From Deltaproteobacteria bacterium (GTDB lineage Bacteria > Desulfobacterota > Deferrisomatia > Deferrisomatales > JACRMM01), in contig JACRMM010000012.1 in the NCBI GenBank assembly GCA_016214985.1, forward strand, positions 105,454 to 169,453: a stretch of DNA of 64,000 nt, read 5' to 3'. Every line of letters begins with the position of its first letter. The first letter of the stretch is position 1. This document shows positions 17,424-26,140 of this stretch, piece by piece. Both the position numbers and the translations under genes were made by a program. The notes below the pieces were generated by a model that was given only the letters and a program-made list of their open reading frames with translations, was not told where the DNA came from and made no database searches.

Positions 17424-18251
17424 TTAGCCCTGCGTGCCGAGCCGGAGGTACACCGCAGACCCCACGCCCCAGGCGAGGGCTACGAGGGTAAGCGCGACGC
17501 AGGCGGCGGCCAGCGTCCGGTGGAGTGGAGCCTCCCGGCGCTGCTCCTGGTAGCCCAACAGCCAGCCCAGAGCCGCGCCCGCGGCGAGACCACCGCCGTG
17601 ACCCCAGTTGTTGATGCCGGGCACCAGGAACCCGAAGATCGCGAGGCTCACGACCCACCCGCCGAGTTGGCGGTACAGGGCCTGGCCGTAGGAGCCCCCT
17701 CGGCTCTTTCCGTAGTAGAGCATGGCGCCGATCACGGCGCAGATCGCGGCCGAGGCCCCGATCGTGAAGGGCACTCCGGCCAGGGCGGAGATCCAGAACC
17801 CCAGCACTCCCCCCAGGGTGTAGACGACCACGAAGCGGCTGGGACCATACTCCCGCAGCGCGAGGGGCCCGACCTGGCGCAGCGCCATCATGTTGAACAG
17901 GATGTGGAGGAGCCCTCCGTGCAGGTAGTTGGCGGCGAGGAGCGACCACCACCGGTGCAGCCTCAGGGGAAGGGTGCCGGTGGCGCCCAGGAGGAAGAGG
18001 CTCTGGTCGGACGGCGAGAGAAACGAGAAGAGTCCCCCGGATCCGCCGCGGCTCGCGCCGAGGATCAACGACAGTCCGTAGAGAATCACATTCGCATAGA
18101 GGATCCAGGCCAGGACCCCCTCGGCCCCGCCGATGCCGATTCGGCGCCACCACGACCCCGGGCTGCGCAGGCCGCAGTAAGGGCACACCGCCTCGTCGGC
18201 GCTCACGAGGCGGCGGCAGCGCGGGCAGAGGAGCGAGGTTCGGGCGGCCAT
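17424..18251 (-). CDS. Rhomboid-family intramembrane serine protease with zinc ribbon
   Basis: 275 aa from ATG 18251, preceded on its strand by GGAGA. N-terminal zinc ribbon (CPRC...CPYC, residues about 9-28), then six to seven membrane segments. Rhomboid residues: HGGLLHILFNM (oxyanion His and Asn), catalytic Ser in GASAAICAVIGAM, and the later His in NNWGHGGGLAAG. It cleaves membrane substrates within the bilayer. Gap of 77 bases after the phosphoesterase gene; probably the last gene of the Gld-type ABC operon. Confidence 0.88.
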   Translation of the reverse strand: MAARTSLLCPRCRRLVSADEAVCPYCGLRSPGSWWRRIGIGGAEGVLAWILYANVILYGLSLILGASRGGSGGLFSFLSPSDQSLFLLGATGTLPLRLHRWWSLLAANYLHGGLLHILFNMMALRQVGPLALREYGPSRFVVVYTLGGVLGFWISALAGVPFTIGASAAICAVIGAMLYYGKSRGGSYGQALYRQLGGWVVSLAIFGFLVPGINNWGHGGGLAAGAALGWLLGYQEQRREAPLHRTLAAACVALTLVALAWGVGSAVYLRLGTQG

Positions 18252-18328
18252 GGGCGTCTCCGTGGGCGGTGGGGGCTCGCCCGCGGACGATAGCGCAGGT
18301 GCCGGTGAAAGGGTAGGGGGAACGCCCC

Positions 18329-18808
18329 TCACACCGCCAGGGGTGCGATCTCCCCGACGGCCCTTCCACCGGCGATTCGAAGTCGCCCCACGGATACCGG
18401 GAAGCCGAATCGCCGGGGCCCGGCGGCGCCGGGGTTGACGTAGAGGATGCCTCCCCGGTCTTCCACGAGGGGCCGGTGCGAGTGTCCGAACACGACGGCC
18501 GAGGCGCCAGCGGCCCTGGGGTCGAGGCGCAGGGTGGAAAGGTCGTGGACGACCGCGATCCAGACGCCTCGCACCTCCACCAGGGTCTCCGTGGGGAGGT
18601 CCCGGGCCCAGGGCGCCGCGTCGGTGTTGCCGCGCACCGCGGTCACCGGTGCGAGGGCGCGAAGGGCCGCCAACAACTCCGGCGTCCCCACGTCGCCCGC
18701 GTGCACGAGGTGGGCGGCGCCCTTCAGCGCGGCGAGGGCCTCGGGGCGGAGCAGTCCGTGGGTGTCGGAGAGGAGACCGACGATCGCTTCGTCGTCGCCC
18801 CCGCTCAC
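18329..18808 (-). CDS. YfcE/MJ0936-type metallophosphoesterase
   Basis: 159 aa from GTG 18808, which overlaps the stop of the upstream DUF4340 gene by four bases. Calcineurin-like metal motifs: LLSDTHG (D and H), HAGDVGTPE, RGNTD, VVHD, and the FGHSH closing motif. Such proteins hydrolyse phosphodiesters or phosphomonoesters with Mn or Ni; the natural substrate is unknown. An apparent upstream extension to 19330 is a shadow frame. Confidence 0.85.
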   Translation of the reverse strand: MSGGDDEAIVGLLSDTHGLLRPEALAALKGAAHLVHAGDVGTPELLAALRALAPVTAVRGNTDAAPWARDLPTETLVEVRGVWIAVVHDLSTLRLDPRAAGASAVVFGHSHRPLVEDRGGILYVNPGAAGPRRFGFPVSVGRLRIAGGRAVGEIAPLAV

Positions 18809-20157
18809 GGCGTCTTCCCGGCAGGGGGAGAGGGGGCAGCGGCCGTGGCCGCTGCTCGTCCGAGTGCTTCGAGCCGGGTGAGGTACTCGGCCGGCACCTC
18901 GTAGACGGGCCCCGTGGTCTCGCTTCGCGCGTAGACGGTACCCGCCTTCTCTCCCACGGTGAGAGTCTGTCGTCCCTGTTGGGAGTCGGAGAGGGTCACC
19001 GTCGCGCTCGGAGCGTCGAGCCCGTACCGGGCGGGCGGCCCTGGGCTGCGATCGAGTCGGCGGGCCGCGGTGCTCTCGAGCGCCTCGAGGACCTCCTGGA
19101 GCCGCGAGCTCTCCTCTCCCCTCACGACCTGGCCGCCGCGGCGCCAGGTACCGTCCTGCCGGGTGTAGGAAACGTGGCCACCGCCGGCCGTCAGCTCCAG
19201 GCCCTGAGCGCTCCAGGTCTTGGTCAGGATGGGCCGGGTCCGCTCCAGGGAGGCCGGCGCGACCCGGAACGCGTCGAACGCGTCCCGCGGCAACGTGAAG
19301 AGCCCGCGCCGATTTCCTGCTGCAACCCATATCTCCTTGCCGACCTCAGCGAGGCGAACGGCCGAGGGCACGGGTTCTCCCTCGGCCGTGAAGGTCACGG
19401 TCACGCCCGGCGCCAGCCGGGGCGCCGCCGCCTCGGCGCTCGTGTCGAGGAAGGTCGCAATCTTGGACCAGCGGAGCTTCTCGGCCAGGCGCTCGGCGGC
19501 GTCGGGGTCGGCCTCGGCCTGCACGGGCGCCGCGAGCCGCCATCGGGTACCCACCTTGACCAGGCGCAGCTCCGAGGTCCCCGGAGCGGCTACGGACACC
19601 GACTGAAGCCGGTTCCAGGGGAAGGTCGGGAGCACCTCCTTGCTGCGCAGGTCCTTGGGTCCCTGCAGGAGCCCGGACACGAGGTACGCCTTCACGACCT
19701 GGACCGGGCCGCCTCCAACCCTCAGGTAGCGGCCGTCGGCCGCAGGATTCTCGGCTCCAATCGCGACGTCGGCCGCCGAGCCCACGGTCCGGATCCGGAC
19801 CATCGGCGAGGTGAGACCGTAGCGCGTCAGGTCTGCGCCCGCAGGAGCGACCTCACGCTCCGCCTTGAGGGCTTTCAGGTCCTCCAGGACTCCCCTCACG
19901 CGGCCGTCGTTCGCCCGGTCCTGGACCGGAGACACGAGCTCCCATCGACCATCCGCGCTCTTCGCGAGCCGGCCGCTGCCCCGGTTCCCCTCCAGGGAGA
20001 CCTCGGTGACGCGGTCCGGCTGGAACCCGGGCAGCAGCAGACCTTCCTTCTGCGCGGCCTCCAACCCCGCCCTATGCCTCGGTTCCTCGACGAAGACGAG
20101 GTAGGAGCCCAGAGCGGCGAAGACGGCGAGCAGCATCCAGGTGGCCTTGAACTTCAT
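18805..20157 (-). CDS. DUF4340 envelope protein of a Gld-type ABC system
   Basis: 450 aa from ATG 20157. One N-terminal transmembrane helix (about 5-22), then three or four repeats of the DUF4340 beta module (pattern RYGL..P...V.I...... in residues about 95-420). Genes of this family lie next to gldA/gldF/gldG-like ABC genes in many deltaproteobacteria, as here, and are thought to sit on the periplasmic side of the complex. Function unknown. Confidence 0.8.
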   Translation of the reverse strand: MKFKATWMLLAVFAALGSYLVFVEEPRHRAGLEAAQKEGLLLPGFQPDRVTEVSLEGNRGSGRLAKSADGRWELVSPVQDRANDGRVRGVLEDLKALKAEREVAPAGADLTRYGLTSPMVRIRTVGSAADVAIGAENPAADGRYLRVGGGPVQVVKAYLVSGLLQGPKDLRSKEVLPTFPWNRLQSVSVAAPGTSELRLVKVGTRWRLAAPVQAEADPDAAERLAEKLRWSKIATFLDTSAEAAAPRLAPGVTVTFTAEGEPVPSAVRLAEVGKEIWVAAGNRRGLFTLPRDAFDAFRVAPASLERTRPILTKTWSAQGLELTAGGGHVSYTRQDGTWRRGGQVVRGEESSRLQEVLEALESTAARRLDRSPGPPARYGLDAPSATVTLSDSQQGRQTLTVGEKAGTVYARSETTGPVYEVPAEYLTRLEALGRAAATAAAPSPPAGKTP

Positions 20158-20177
20158 CGGGATCCTTCGAGAGGGCG

Positions 20178-20248
20178 GCGGTCCGCGGTCGGGTCGGCCA
20201 GAGCACACGGTCCGATGGACGGTCAGTTCCTGGCTGGCCGCGGACCGC
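20178..20248. repeat. Inverted repeat between gldG-like and DUF4340 genes
   Basis: GCGGTCCGCGG (20178-20188) and CCGCGGACCGC (20238-20248) are perfect 11-bp complements. GGCCAG and CTGGCC inside them give a second stem. The element fills the 104-base gap. Confidence 0.55.
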
Positions 20249-20261
20249 TGAGTGCCGACGG

Positions 20262-21854
20262 CTACAGGTTCTTCCTCTTCCACCAGATCGCGAGCCCCGA
20301 GAGCGCCAACGCGAGGGGGCCGAGGACGACCGTACTGTAGAAGAGGGTGGCCCCCTGGGCCCGGGTAAGGGTCAGCGGCGACGGGCGCGCATCCTTCGGC
20401 CGGATCGACAGCAGATCCTCGTCGCGCGCCAGGTAGTTCACCAGGTTCTGGAACAGGTCGCCGTTGCCGAGGAAATGGAAGTAGGCGTTGTCGGCGAAGT
20501 CCGAGTCCCCGGCCACCAGCAGTTGGCCGTTCACCTTCGGCGCTCCGGCGACGAAGACCTCCTTCTTCTCGAAGAGCGCAATCACGGTGAGAGGACCGGG
20601 AACGTCTGTTTTTCGGTCGAAAAGATCCTCAGGGGTCTTCTCCCCCTTGAGCAGAGGAGCGATCGAGCGCGGATCGGTCTCGCCCCAGGAGGATTGCGGG
20701 TCGGTCTGGACGAGAGGCGTGAAGGTAATGCCCTTGGGGAGCGGGTCCGCCTTCGCCACGCTTCGGGCGCCGGGAATGACGCAGGGCTGTCGGAAGTCGC
20801 GGGTGATCTCGTGGCTCACGTACCGGGTCAGCAGGAGAGTCAGATAGGAGGTGCCGCTGAGCGGGCTCATGGCATCGATGATCTGATCGCCCTGCAGCAC
20901 TACGCCCCAGTCGGAGAGCACCGGGTCCAGACCCTGGGTGCTGCCGGGTTCGAGCATCAAGAGCACCCGACCCCCCCCGCTCAGAAACGTCCGCACCGCC
21001 TCGATCTCGCTGTCGAGCAGCGGCTTGAGGGGGCCCGGAACGAGGAGCACGTCGCAGTCCCGAGGCACGCCCTCCCGCGGAATCACCGGAAGCTCCCGAG
21101 TCGCGTAGCCCTGTCCTTCAAGGGCGGTCTTCGCCTTGAAGTAGCCGGTCCGCTGGGTGTCCTGGATCGAGTGCTCGTCGTGCCCCGTCAGGAAGTACAG
21201 GGTCTTCCGCGTCTCGCGCGTGACCCGCACGAGCGCGTTGGTGACGGCCTCCTCGGTGGGCTCCGTCACCGGGGAGGTCTGGGCACCGCTCTCGAAGACG
21301 GTCGTGCCATAGGCGCGGATCCCGTACTTCCTGGCCAGCTCCGGGCTCTTGTCCGGGTCCACGAACGATACTTTGAGCTGCGCCGACTGGTCCCGGTACC
21401 CCTGCAGCAGGCGCCGCATGGTGTCGCGCCCTTCGGCGCCGTCCTGGTAGAAGGCGGTGACCGCCACCTCTCGTTTGAGGTTTCGCAGGACCTTTCGCGT
21501 CTGCTCCGAGAGCGTGAACGCCTTTTCGGCGGTGGCGTCCCACTTCTCGTTGTGGCGCACGGCGAGCACGTTGAGCACGACGAGGATGCCCAGGAAGGCC
21601 GCGGTCATGGCGGTGGAGTTGGCCCCGTAGCGCGCGGCCCTCGTCCCGGGCACTCGGCCAAGGACGCGTCGTTCCGAGGCGACGAAGAACAGGAGACCGG
21701 CGGCACCGGCCCCTCCCAGCGACCACACGACGACCGGAAGCCCCGGATAGTAGGTGGCGACGAACAGCGCGCCCAGGCCGAAGGCGGCGCCCAGCACTCC
21801 GACCGCCACGCTCGTCGGCCGCATCGTGCGGCGGCCGGAATCAGGGGTCGCCAT
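20262..21854 (-). CDS. GldG-like ABC auxiliary membrane protein
   Basis: 530 aa. Two or three N-terminal transmembrane helices (about 12-65 and 87-105), a large periplasmic ABC_transp_aux domain (about 115-480) with LYFLTGHDEHSI, and a C-terminal membrane anchor (about 505-525) ending WWKRKNL. Similar proteins (GldG) partner with GldF and GldA; in gliding bacteroidetes they aid motility, in other phyla their role is unclear. It starts 3 bases after the permease stop. Confidence 0.85.
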   Translation of the reverse strand: MATPDSGRRTMRPTSVAVGVLGAAFGLGALFVATYYPGLPVVVWSLGGAGAAGLLFFVASERRVLGRVPGTRAARYGANSTAMTAAFLGILVVLNVLAVRHNEKWDATAEKAFTLSEQTRKVLRNLKREVAVTAFYQDGAEGRDTMRRLLQGYRDQSAQLKVSFVDPDKSPELARKYGIRAYGTTVFESGAQTSPVTEPTEEAVTNALVRVTRETRKTLYFLTGHDEHSIQDTQRTGYFKAKTALEGQGYATRELPVIPREGVPRDCDVLLVPGPLKPLLDSEIEAVRTFLSGGGRVLLMLEPGSTQGLDPVLSDWGVVLQGDQIIDAMSPLSGTSYLTLLLTRYVSHEITRDFRQPCVIPGARSVAKADPLPKGITFTPLVQTDPQSSWGETDPRSIAPLLKGEKTPEDLFDRKTDVPGPLTVIALFEKKEVFVAGAPKVNGQLLVAGDSDFADNAYFHFLGNGDLFQNLVNYLARDEDLLSIRPKDARPSPLTLTRAQGATLFYSTVVLGPLALALSGLAIWWKRKNL

Positions 21855-21857
21855 GCA

Positions 21858-22622
21858 TCATCTCCAGCGGTTCGAGTCCAGGACGCGGTGGGTGAGGAAC
21901 AGGCCGAGGGCGGTCACCGACAGGTAGTACACCACGTCCTTGAGCTCCACCGTGCCCTGGAGGAAGCCGTCCAGGTGGGTGACGATCGACAGATTCTCGC
22001 ACACCGCGCCGAAGTCGCCCCCCTGCTGAGACGCCCAGCCCAGGATCCAGAAGCCCAGCAGGATCCCGAAGGTCAGCACGGCCGCCACGACCTGATTCTC
22101 CGTGAGGCTCGACGCAAAGAGGCCGATCGCGGTGAAGGCGGAGATCAGGAGGATCAGGCCGAGGTACCCGGTTAGGATGGGGCCCCAGTCGAGGGATCCG
22201 TAGGCCCGGACCAGGAGAGGCATGTAGAGCGTCAGGAGCAGGATCGCGGTGAGCAGGAGCAGGGCCGCCGCGAACTTGCCCGCGACGATCTCTCCCAGCC
22301 GCACCGGTGATGTGAGCAGGAGCTGGGCAGTGCGGTTTCGCTTCTCCTCGGCGAGCAGCCGCATGGTCACCAGGGGGACCAGCAAGAGCAGGGTGACCGC
22401 GACGTTCTGGAAGGTCGGAGCGAAGACCATGCGGTTGACGTTGATCTGGCCCGCCGCCTCGGGGACCTGCATCATCTGGAGGCTCTGAAGGCTGTACCAG
22501 GCCACGACGTTGTAGAAGAGAAGGCCGGTGACGAGGAGGAACACGGTGGCTACCACCCATGCCACGGGCGACACGAGGTACGACCGCAGCTCTCGTCCCG
22601 CCACGGCCAGGACCCGGCTCAC
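21858..22622 (-). CDS. ABC-2 type permease (GldF-like)
   Basis: 254 aa from GTG 22622, overlapping the ATPase stop by 4 bases. Six hydrophobic segments typical of ABC-2 permeases, with the conserved cytoplasmic EEKRNRTAQLLLTSPV segment after the second helix. Pairs with the ATPase just upstream to form an exporter-like complex. Confidence 0.88.
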   Translation of the reverse strand: MSRVLAVAGRELRSYLVSPVAWVVATVFLLVTGLLFYNVVAWYSLQSLQMMQVPEAAGQINVNRMVFAPTFQNVAVTLLLLVPLVTMRLLAEEKRNRTAQLLLTSPVRLGEIVAGKFAAALLLLTAILLLTLYMPLLVRAYGSLDWGPILTGYLGLILLISAFTAIGLFASSLTENQVVAAVLTFGILLGFWILGWASQQGGDFGAVCENLSIVTHLDGFLQGTVELKDVVYYLSVTALGLFLTHRVLDSNRWR

Positions 22623-23560
22623 GCGGTTACCTCCCTCTCGTCGGTCGTGAGGCGCAAGAACACCTCCTCGAGGCTTACCGCTGTTCCGGCGAGCTCCAGC
22701 AGGCCGGCCCCGCTCTCCACGACCGCTCGTGCTACCTCCTCGCGCAGGTCCTGATCGAGGCGGGACTCGACGCGGTAGCTCCCGACCTGCCCGGGCTCGG
22801 GCTCCACGTCGACCACTCCTGCCAGCGCCATCAGCCGGTCCACGAGCTCGGGGCCGGGGCGGCGCACGCGGACGGCGATCCGGCGGCTCGTCCCCATCTG
22901 CTGGGAGAGGTTTTCGTAGGAGTCGACCGCCACGATCCTGCCCTCGTTGATGATGATGACCCGTTGGCAGGTGGCGGTCACTTCCGGGAGGATGTGGGTC
23001 GAGAGGATGACGGTGTGGTCCGGGGCCAGGCCCTTGATGAGGCTTCGGATCTCTTTGATCTGGACCGGGTCCAGGCCGATGGTCGGCTCGTCCAGGATGA
23101 GCACGGCGGGATTGTGCAGGAGGGCCTGCCCGAGTCCCACCCGCTGCCGATAGCCCTTGGACAGGTTCCCGATGAGGCGGCCCGCGACATCCGAGAGACC
23201 GCACTTCTCCAGAGCCCGCCCGCGGGCGGCACGGAGGTCCGACCCGGCGAGGCCCTTCAGTCGTCCCACGTAGGTCAGGTACTCCTCCACGGTGAGCTCG
23301 TTGTAGACGGGAGGATCCTCCGGCAGGTAGCCGACGCACCGCTTCACCGCCAGGGGCTCGTCGAAGATGTCGTACCCAGCGACCTGGGCCCGGCCCGCCG
23401 AGGGGGCGAGAAAGCAGGTCAGGATCTTCATCGTGGTCGTCTTGCCGGCCCCGTTGGGTCCCAGGAGCCCCACGATCTCCCCCTGCTCCACGTGAAACGA
23501 GACCCCGTCCAAGGCCAGCGCGTCGCCGTAGCGCTTGCTCAGGCCCTCCGTCCGAATCAT
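22619..23560 (-). CDS. ABC transporter ATPase (GldA-like)
   Basis: 313 aa from ATG 23560. Walker A GPNGAGKTTT (about 36-45), Q-loop, signature motif NLSKGYRQR, Walker B VLILDEPTIGLD, and switch His in STHILPE. The C-terminal regulatory domain (about 215-313) is of the GldA/NodI type. First gene of the ATPase-permease-GldG-DUF4340-phosphoesterase-rhomboid run. The cargo is unknown. Confidence 0.9.
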   Translation of the reverse strand: MIRTEGLSKRYGDALALDGVSFHVEQGEIVGLLGPNGAGKTTTMKILTCFLAPSAGRAQVAGYDIFDEPLAVKRCVGYLPEDPPVYNELTVEEYLTYVGRLKGLAGSDLRAARGRALEKCGLSDVAGRLIGNLSKGYRQRVGLGQALLHNPAVLILDEPTIGLDPVQIKEIRSLIKGLAPDHTVILSTHILPEVTATCQRVIIINEGRIVAVDSYENLSQQMGTSRRIAVRVRRPGPELVDRLMALAGVVDVEPEPGQVGSYRVESRLDQDLREEVARAVVESGAGLLELAGTAVSLEEVFLRLTTDEREVTA

Positions 23561-23716
23561 GCTCGCCTCCCGGAGAACGGCTGTCAGCGATCCGCCGCCT
23601 GGCCTTGGCAGGCTGATGCAAGAAAGCGGATGTCGCACGCCCGACCTGGCGGGCGCGAGGAACGCCACGATGTCACGCAAAGATAAGGTGCCCGTTAGAC
23701 GGAAATTAGAATACGC

Positions 23717-24139
23717 TCACGGCGCGGGATGGAAGGACACGGTGAGGCCGGCCTCGCGGAAGGTGCGGAAGCGCCGGCGCGCCGCCTCGCGCAGGGCGGG
23801 GTGATCTACGGGGGCGAAGTCGATCACCCGGGCATAGCCGGTGAGCTCTCCGGGCTGGGCATCTCGGACGAGCACCAGGCAGTCGGCGGCGTTGGGGTTC
23901 CCGGCCTTCCACCCGATCGTGATCGCCTCGTCGGCTGTGGCCTCGCCCTGCCACAGGCCGTGGGGCACGAAGGCGTCGTCGCGGAACGTCCAGATGAGGT
24001 CGTCGAGGGCCCGGGCGTGGGCCTCGGAGGAGGCCCAGACGTAGGCCCGCCGCCCGGCCGCGTGCTCCGCCTCGAGCTGTCGGCACAGCGCCTCCTCCCA
24101 GCGCGAGCCGCGAGCCTCGAAGAAGTCGACGGTCGCCAT
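23717..24139 (-). CDS. holC: DNA polymerase III chi subunit
   Basis: 140 aa, the normal HolC length. DFFE near the start, ALCRQLEAEHAAGRRAYVWASSEAHARALDDLIWTF and FVPHGL, all classic HolC features, are present. Chi links the clamp loader to single-stranded DNA-binding protein. Starts 3 bases after the kinase stop, an unusual neighbourhood, since HolC is more often next to an aminopeptidase gene. Confidence 0.9.
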   Translation of the reverse strand: MATVDFFEARGSRWEEALCRQLEAEHAAGRRAYVWASSEAHARALDDLIWTFRDDAFVPHGLWQGEATADEAITIGWKAGNPNAADCLVLVRDAQPGELTGYARVIDFAPVDHPALREAARRRFRTFREAGLTVSFHPAP

Positions 24140-24142
24140 GGC

Positions 24143-26140
24143 CTACTCCTCCCGGTGCCCGAGCAGTTGCTCGAGCACAGCGGCGAGCTCGTGGACCTTG
24201 AACGGTTTGGGCAGGACCCCCGCGAAGCCGTAGGACCGGAAGTCGGAGAGGATCGGGTCGGTGTTGTACCCGCTCGACACGATCGTCCGGACCCGGGGAT
24301 CGATCTCCCGCAGGTGCTTCACCGTCTGTTCCCCGCCCATTCCGCCGGGCACCGTGAGATCCGTGATGACGACGTCGAAGGGGGTGCCGGCCGCCAGCGC
24401 GGTCAGGTACCGCTCGACGGCCAGGGCGCCGTCGGAGACCGCCTCTGCCTCGTACCCCAGCTCCGAGAGGATCTCCAGGGCGATCTCTCGGATCGGGGCC
24501 TCGTCGTCCATCACGAGAACCCGGCCCCGACCCTGGGGAGAAGCTGTCGGGGCTCGCGGGGGTGCAGGCGGCGCGCGGTCGGAGGCCGACAGGTAGATGT
24601 CGAAGGTGGATCCCTCCCCCGGCTCTGACCGCACCGCGATGTGGCCTCCGTGGCGCTTCACGATGGAGTACGTGCTCGCGAGCCCCAGGCCCGTGCCGTT
24701 CTTCTTCGTCGTGAAGAAGGGGTCGAAGATCCGTTTGAGGTTGTCGCTGGAAATCCCCACGCCCTGGTCCGCAAACGTGACCTTGACGAAGCGTCCGCGC
24801 GGCAGGGGCAGCGGGTCTCGGCCGGACACGGTCAGGTTGTAGGCGCTCACCGTCAGCCAGCCGCCCTCCGGCATGGCCTGGTCGGCGTTGATCACGAGGT
24901 TGTTGACCACCTGCGCCATCTGGCCCTCGTCCACCTCCACCGGCCAGAGGTCCGGAGGGAGGACGAAACGGCAGCGCACGCGCGAGCCCGTGAGCGCGAA
25001 GCCCACGGCGTCCTGGAGGAACTCCGGCAGCGCCACCGCCTGCGTCACCGGCGCGCCCCCCTTGGAGAACGTCAGGAGCTGGTGGGTCAGGCTCGACGCT
25101 CGCTGGACCGCCATCTCGGCGGCCGAAAGCCGTCGCGTCACCGCGTCGGGCGACGCGGCGTGCCGCTTGGCCAGGGTGATGTTTCCCAGGATGGCCGTCA
25201 GCACGTTGTTGAAGTCGTGGGCGATCCCGCCCGCGAGCAGCCCCACGGACTCGAGCTTCTGGGCGCGCGTGAGCTCCTCCTCCAGGCGCTGCTGCTCGGT
25301 CACATCGCGGAAGACCACCACCACGCCGGCCATCGCGCCCTCTTCGTCGCGGATGGCGGCTTCGCTCTGCGCCACGAGCTTCGTGGAACCGTCCCGAGCC
25401 ACCAGGTGCACGGGTGGCGTCGGGCGCGGAAAGCCAAGGTCGACCGGAGCCGAGGATTCCACCCGGTACACCTCTTCGAGTAGTTTCCCGCGGGCCAGGT
25501 CCTCCGGCCATCCCGTGAGGGCCTGGGCCACGGCGTTTACGAGGACCACGCGGTGGTCCGGATCCGTGGCGATCACCCCGTCGGCGATGGAGCGCAACGT
25601 CACGTGCGCCCGCTCCTTCTCCGCGTACAGGGAGTGCAGCGCCCGCCGCAGGGCGCCCATGGGGAAGATGCGCAGCGTGAAGTAGGCGGCGGTTCCCAAG
25701 AGCACCCCGAAGGCGGCGGCCGCCGCTGTGCCGAGAGCGACCGGGCGAAGCGATCGCGAGATCGAGAGGGTGCCCACGGGGAACCCGGCGTCGAGCAAGG
25801 TTCGCGACCGCGTCAACCGTGGCGCGGCGAGGTCGGCCTGCGTCTCGGCCACGGCTTCTCCGGCCCCGCCGACGATCTGCTTGGCCTCGGCGGGCGCGCC
25901 CGGCAGCCGGCGCTGGAGGATCTCTTCCAGGCCGTGCACCTGAAAGCGCCACAACTCCGGATTGCGGTTGATGACGTCGGTGACCATGCGGGCGTAGATC
26001 GCCGCCTCGGTCTCGAGGCTCGCGACCTGGTATTGATAGGACAGCGCGGCGTAGCTCACCGGGAAGGCGACGGCGACCAGGGCGGCCAGCAGGGCCGCGA
26101 TCCTGCCCGTCAAGGCGGCGAGCCTGGCCTCGCTGGTCAT
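24143..26140 (-). CDS. Hybrid sensor histidine kinase with C-terminal receiver
   Basis: 665 aa from ATG 26140; the open frame upstream to 28942 is a shadow over the MprF gene. Two transmembrane helices (about 14-36 and 133-155) flank a periplasmic sensor of about 100 residues. A PAS domain (about 170-285), HisKA with phospho-accepting His in IAHDFNNVL, and an ATP-binding domain (NLVINADQAM, DQGVGI, GTGLGL) follow. A receiver (about 540-660) with D in VITDLTVPGG and K in LPKPF ends the protein. Its start overlaps the binding-protein stop by 4 bases, so both are made together. No separate DNA-binding partner is nearby. Confidence 0.9.
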   Translation of the reverse strand: MTSEARLAALTGRIAALLAALVAVAFPVSYAALSYQYQVASLETEAAIYARMVTDVINRNPELWRFQVHGLEEILQRRLPGAPAEAKQIVGGAGEAVAETQADLAAPRLTRSRTLLDAGFPVGTLSISRSLRPVALGTAAAAAFGVLLGTAAYFTLRIFPMGALRRALHSLYAEKERAHVTLRSIADGVIATDPDHRVVLVNAVAQALTGWPEDLARGKLLEEVYRVESSAPVDLGFPRPTPPVHLVARDGSTKLVAQSEAAIRDEEGAMAGVVVVFRDVTEQQRLEEELTRAQKLESVGLLAGGIAHDFNNVLTAILGNITLAKRHAASPDAVTRRLSAAEMAVQRASSLTHQLLTFSKGGAPVTQAVALPEFLQDAVGFALTGSRVRCRFVLPPDLWPVEVDEGQMAQVVNNLVINADQAMPEGGWLTVSAYNLTVSGRDPLPLPRGRFVKVTFADQGVGISSDNLKRIFDPFFTTKKNGTGLGLASTYSIVKRHGGHIAVRSEPGEGSTFDIYLSASDRAPPAPPRAPTASPQGRGRVLVMDDEAPIREIALEILSELGYEAEAVSDGALAVERYLTALAAGTPFDVVITDLTVPGGMGGEQTVKHLREIDPRVRTIVSSGYNTDPILSDFRSYGFAGVLPKPFKVHELAAVLEQLLGHREE

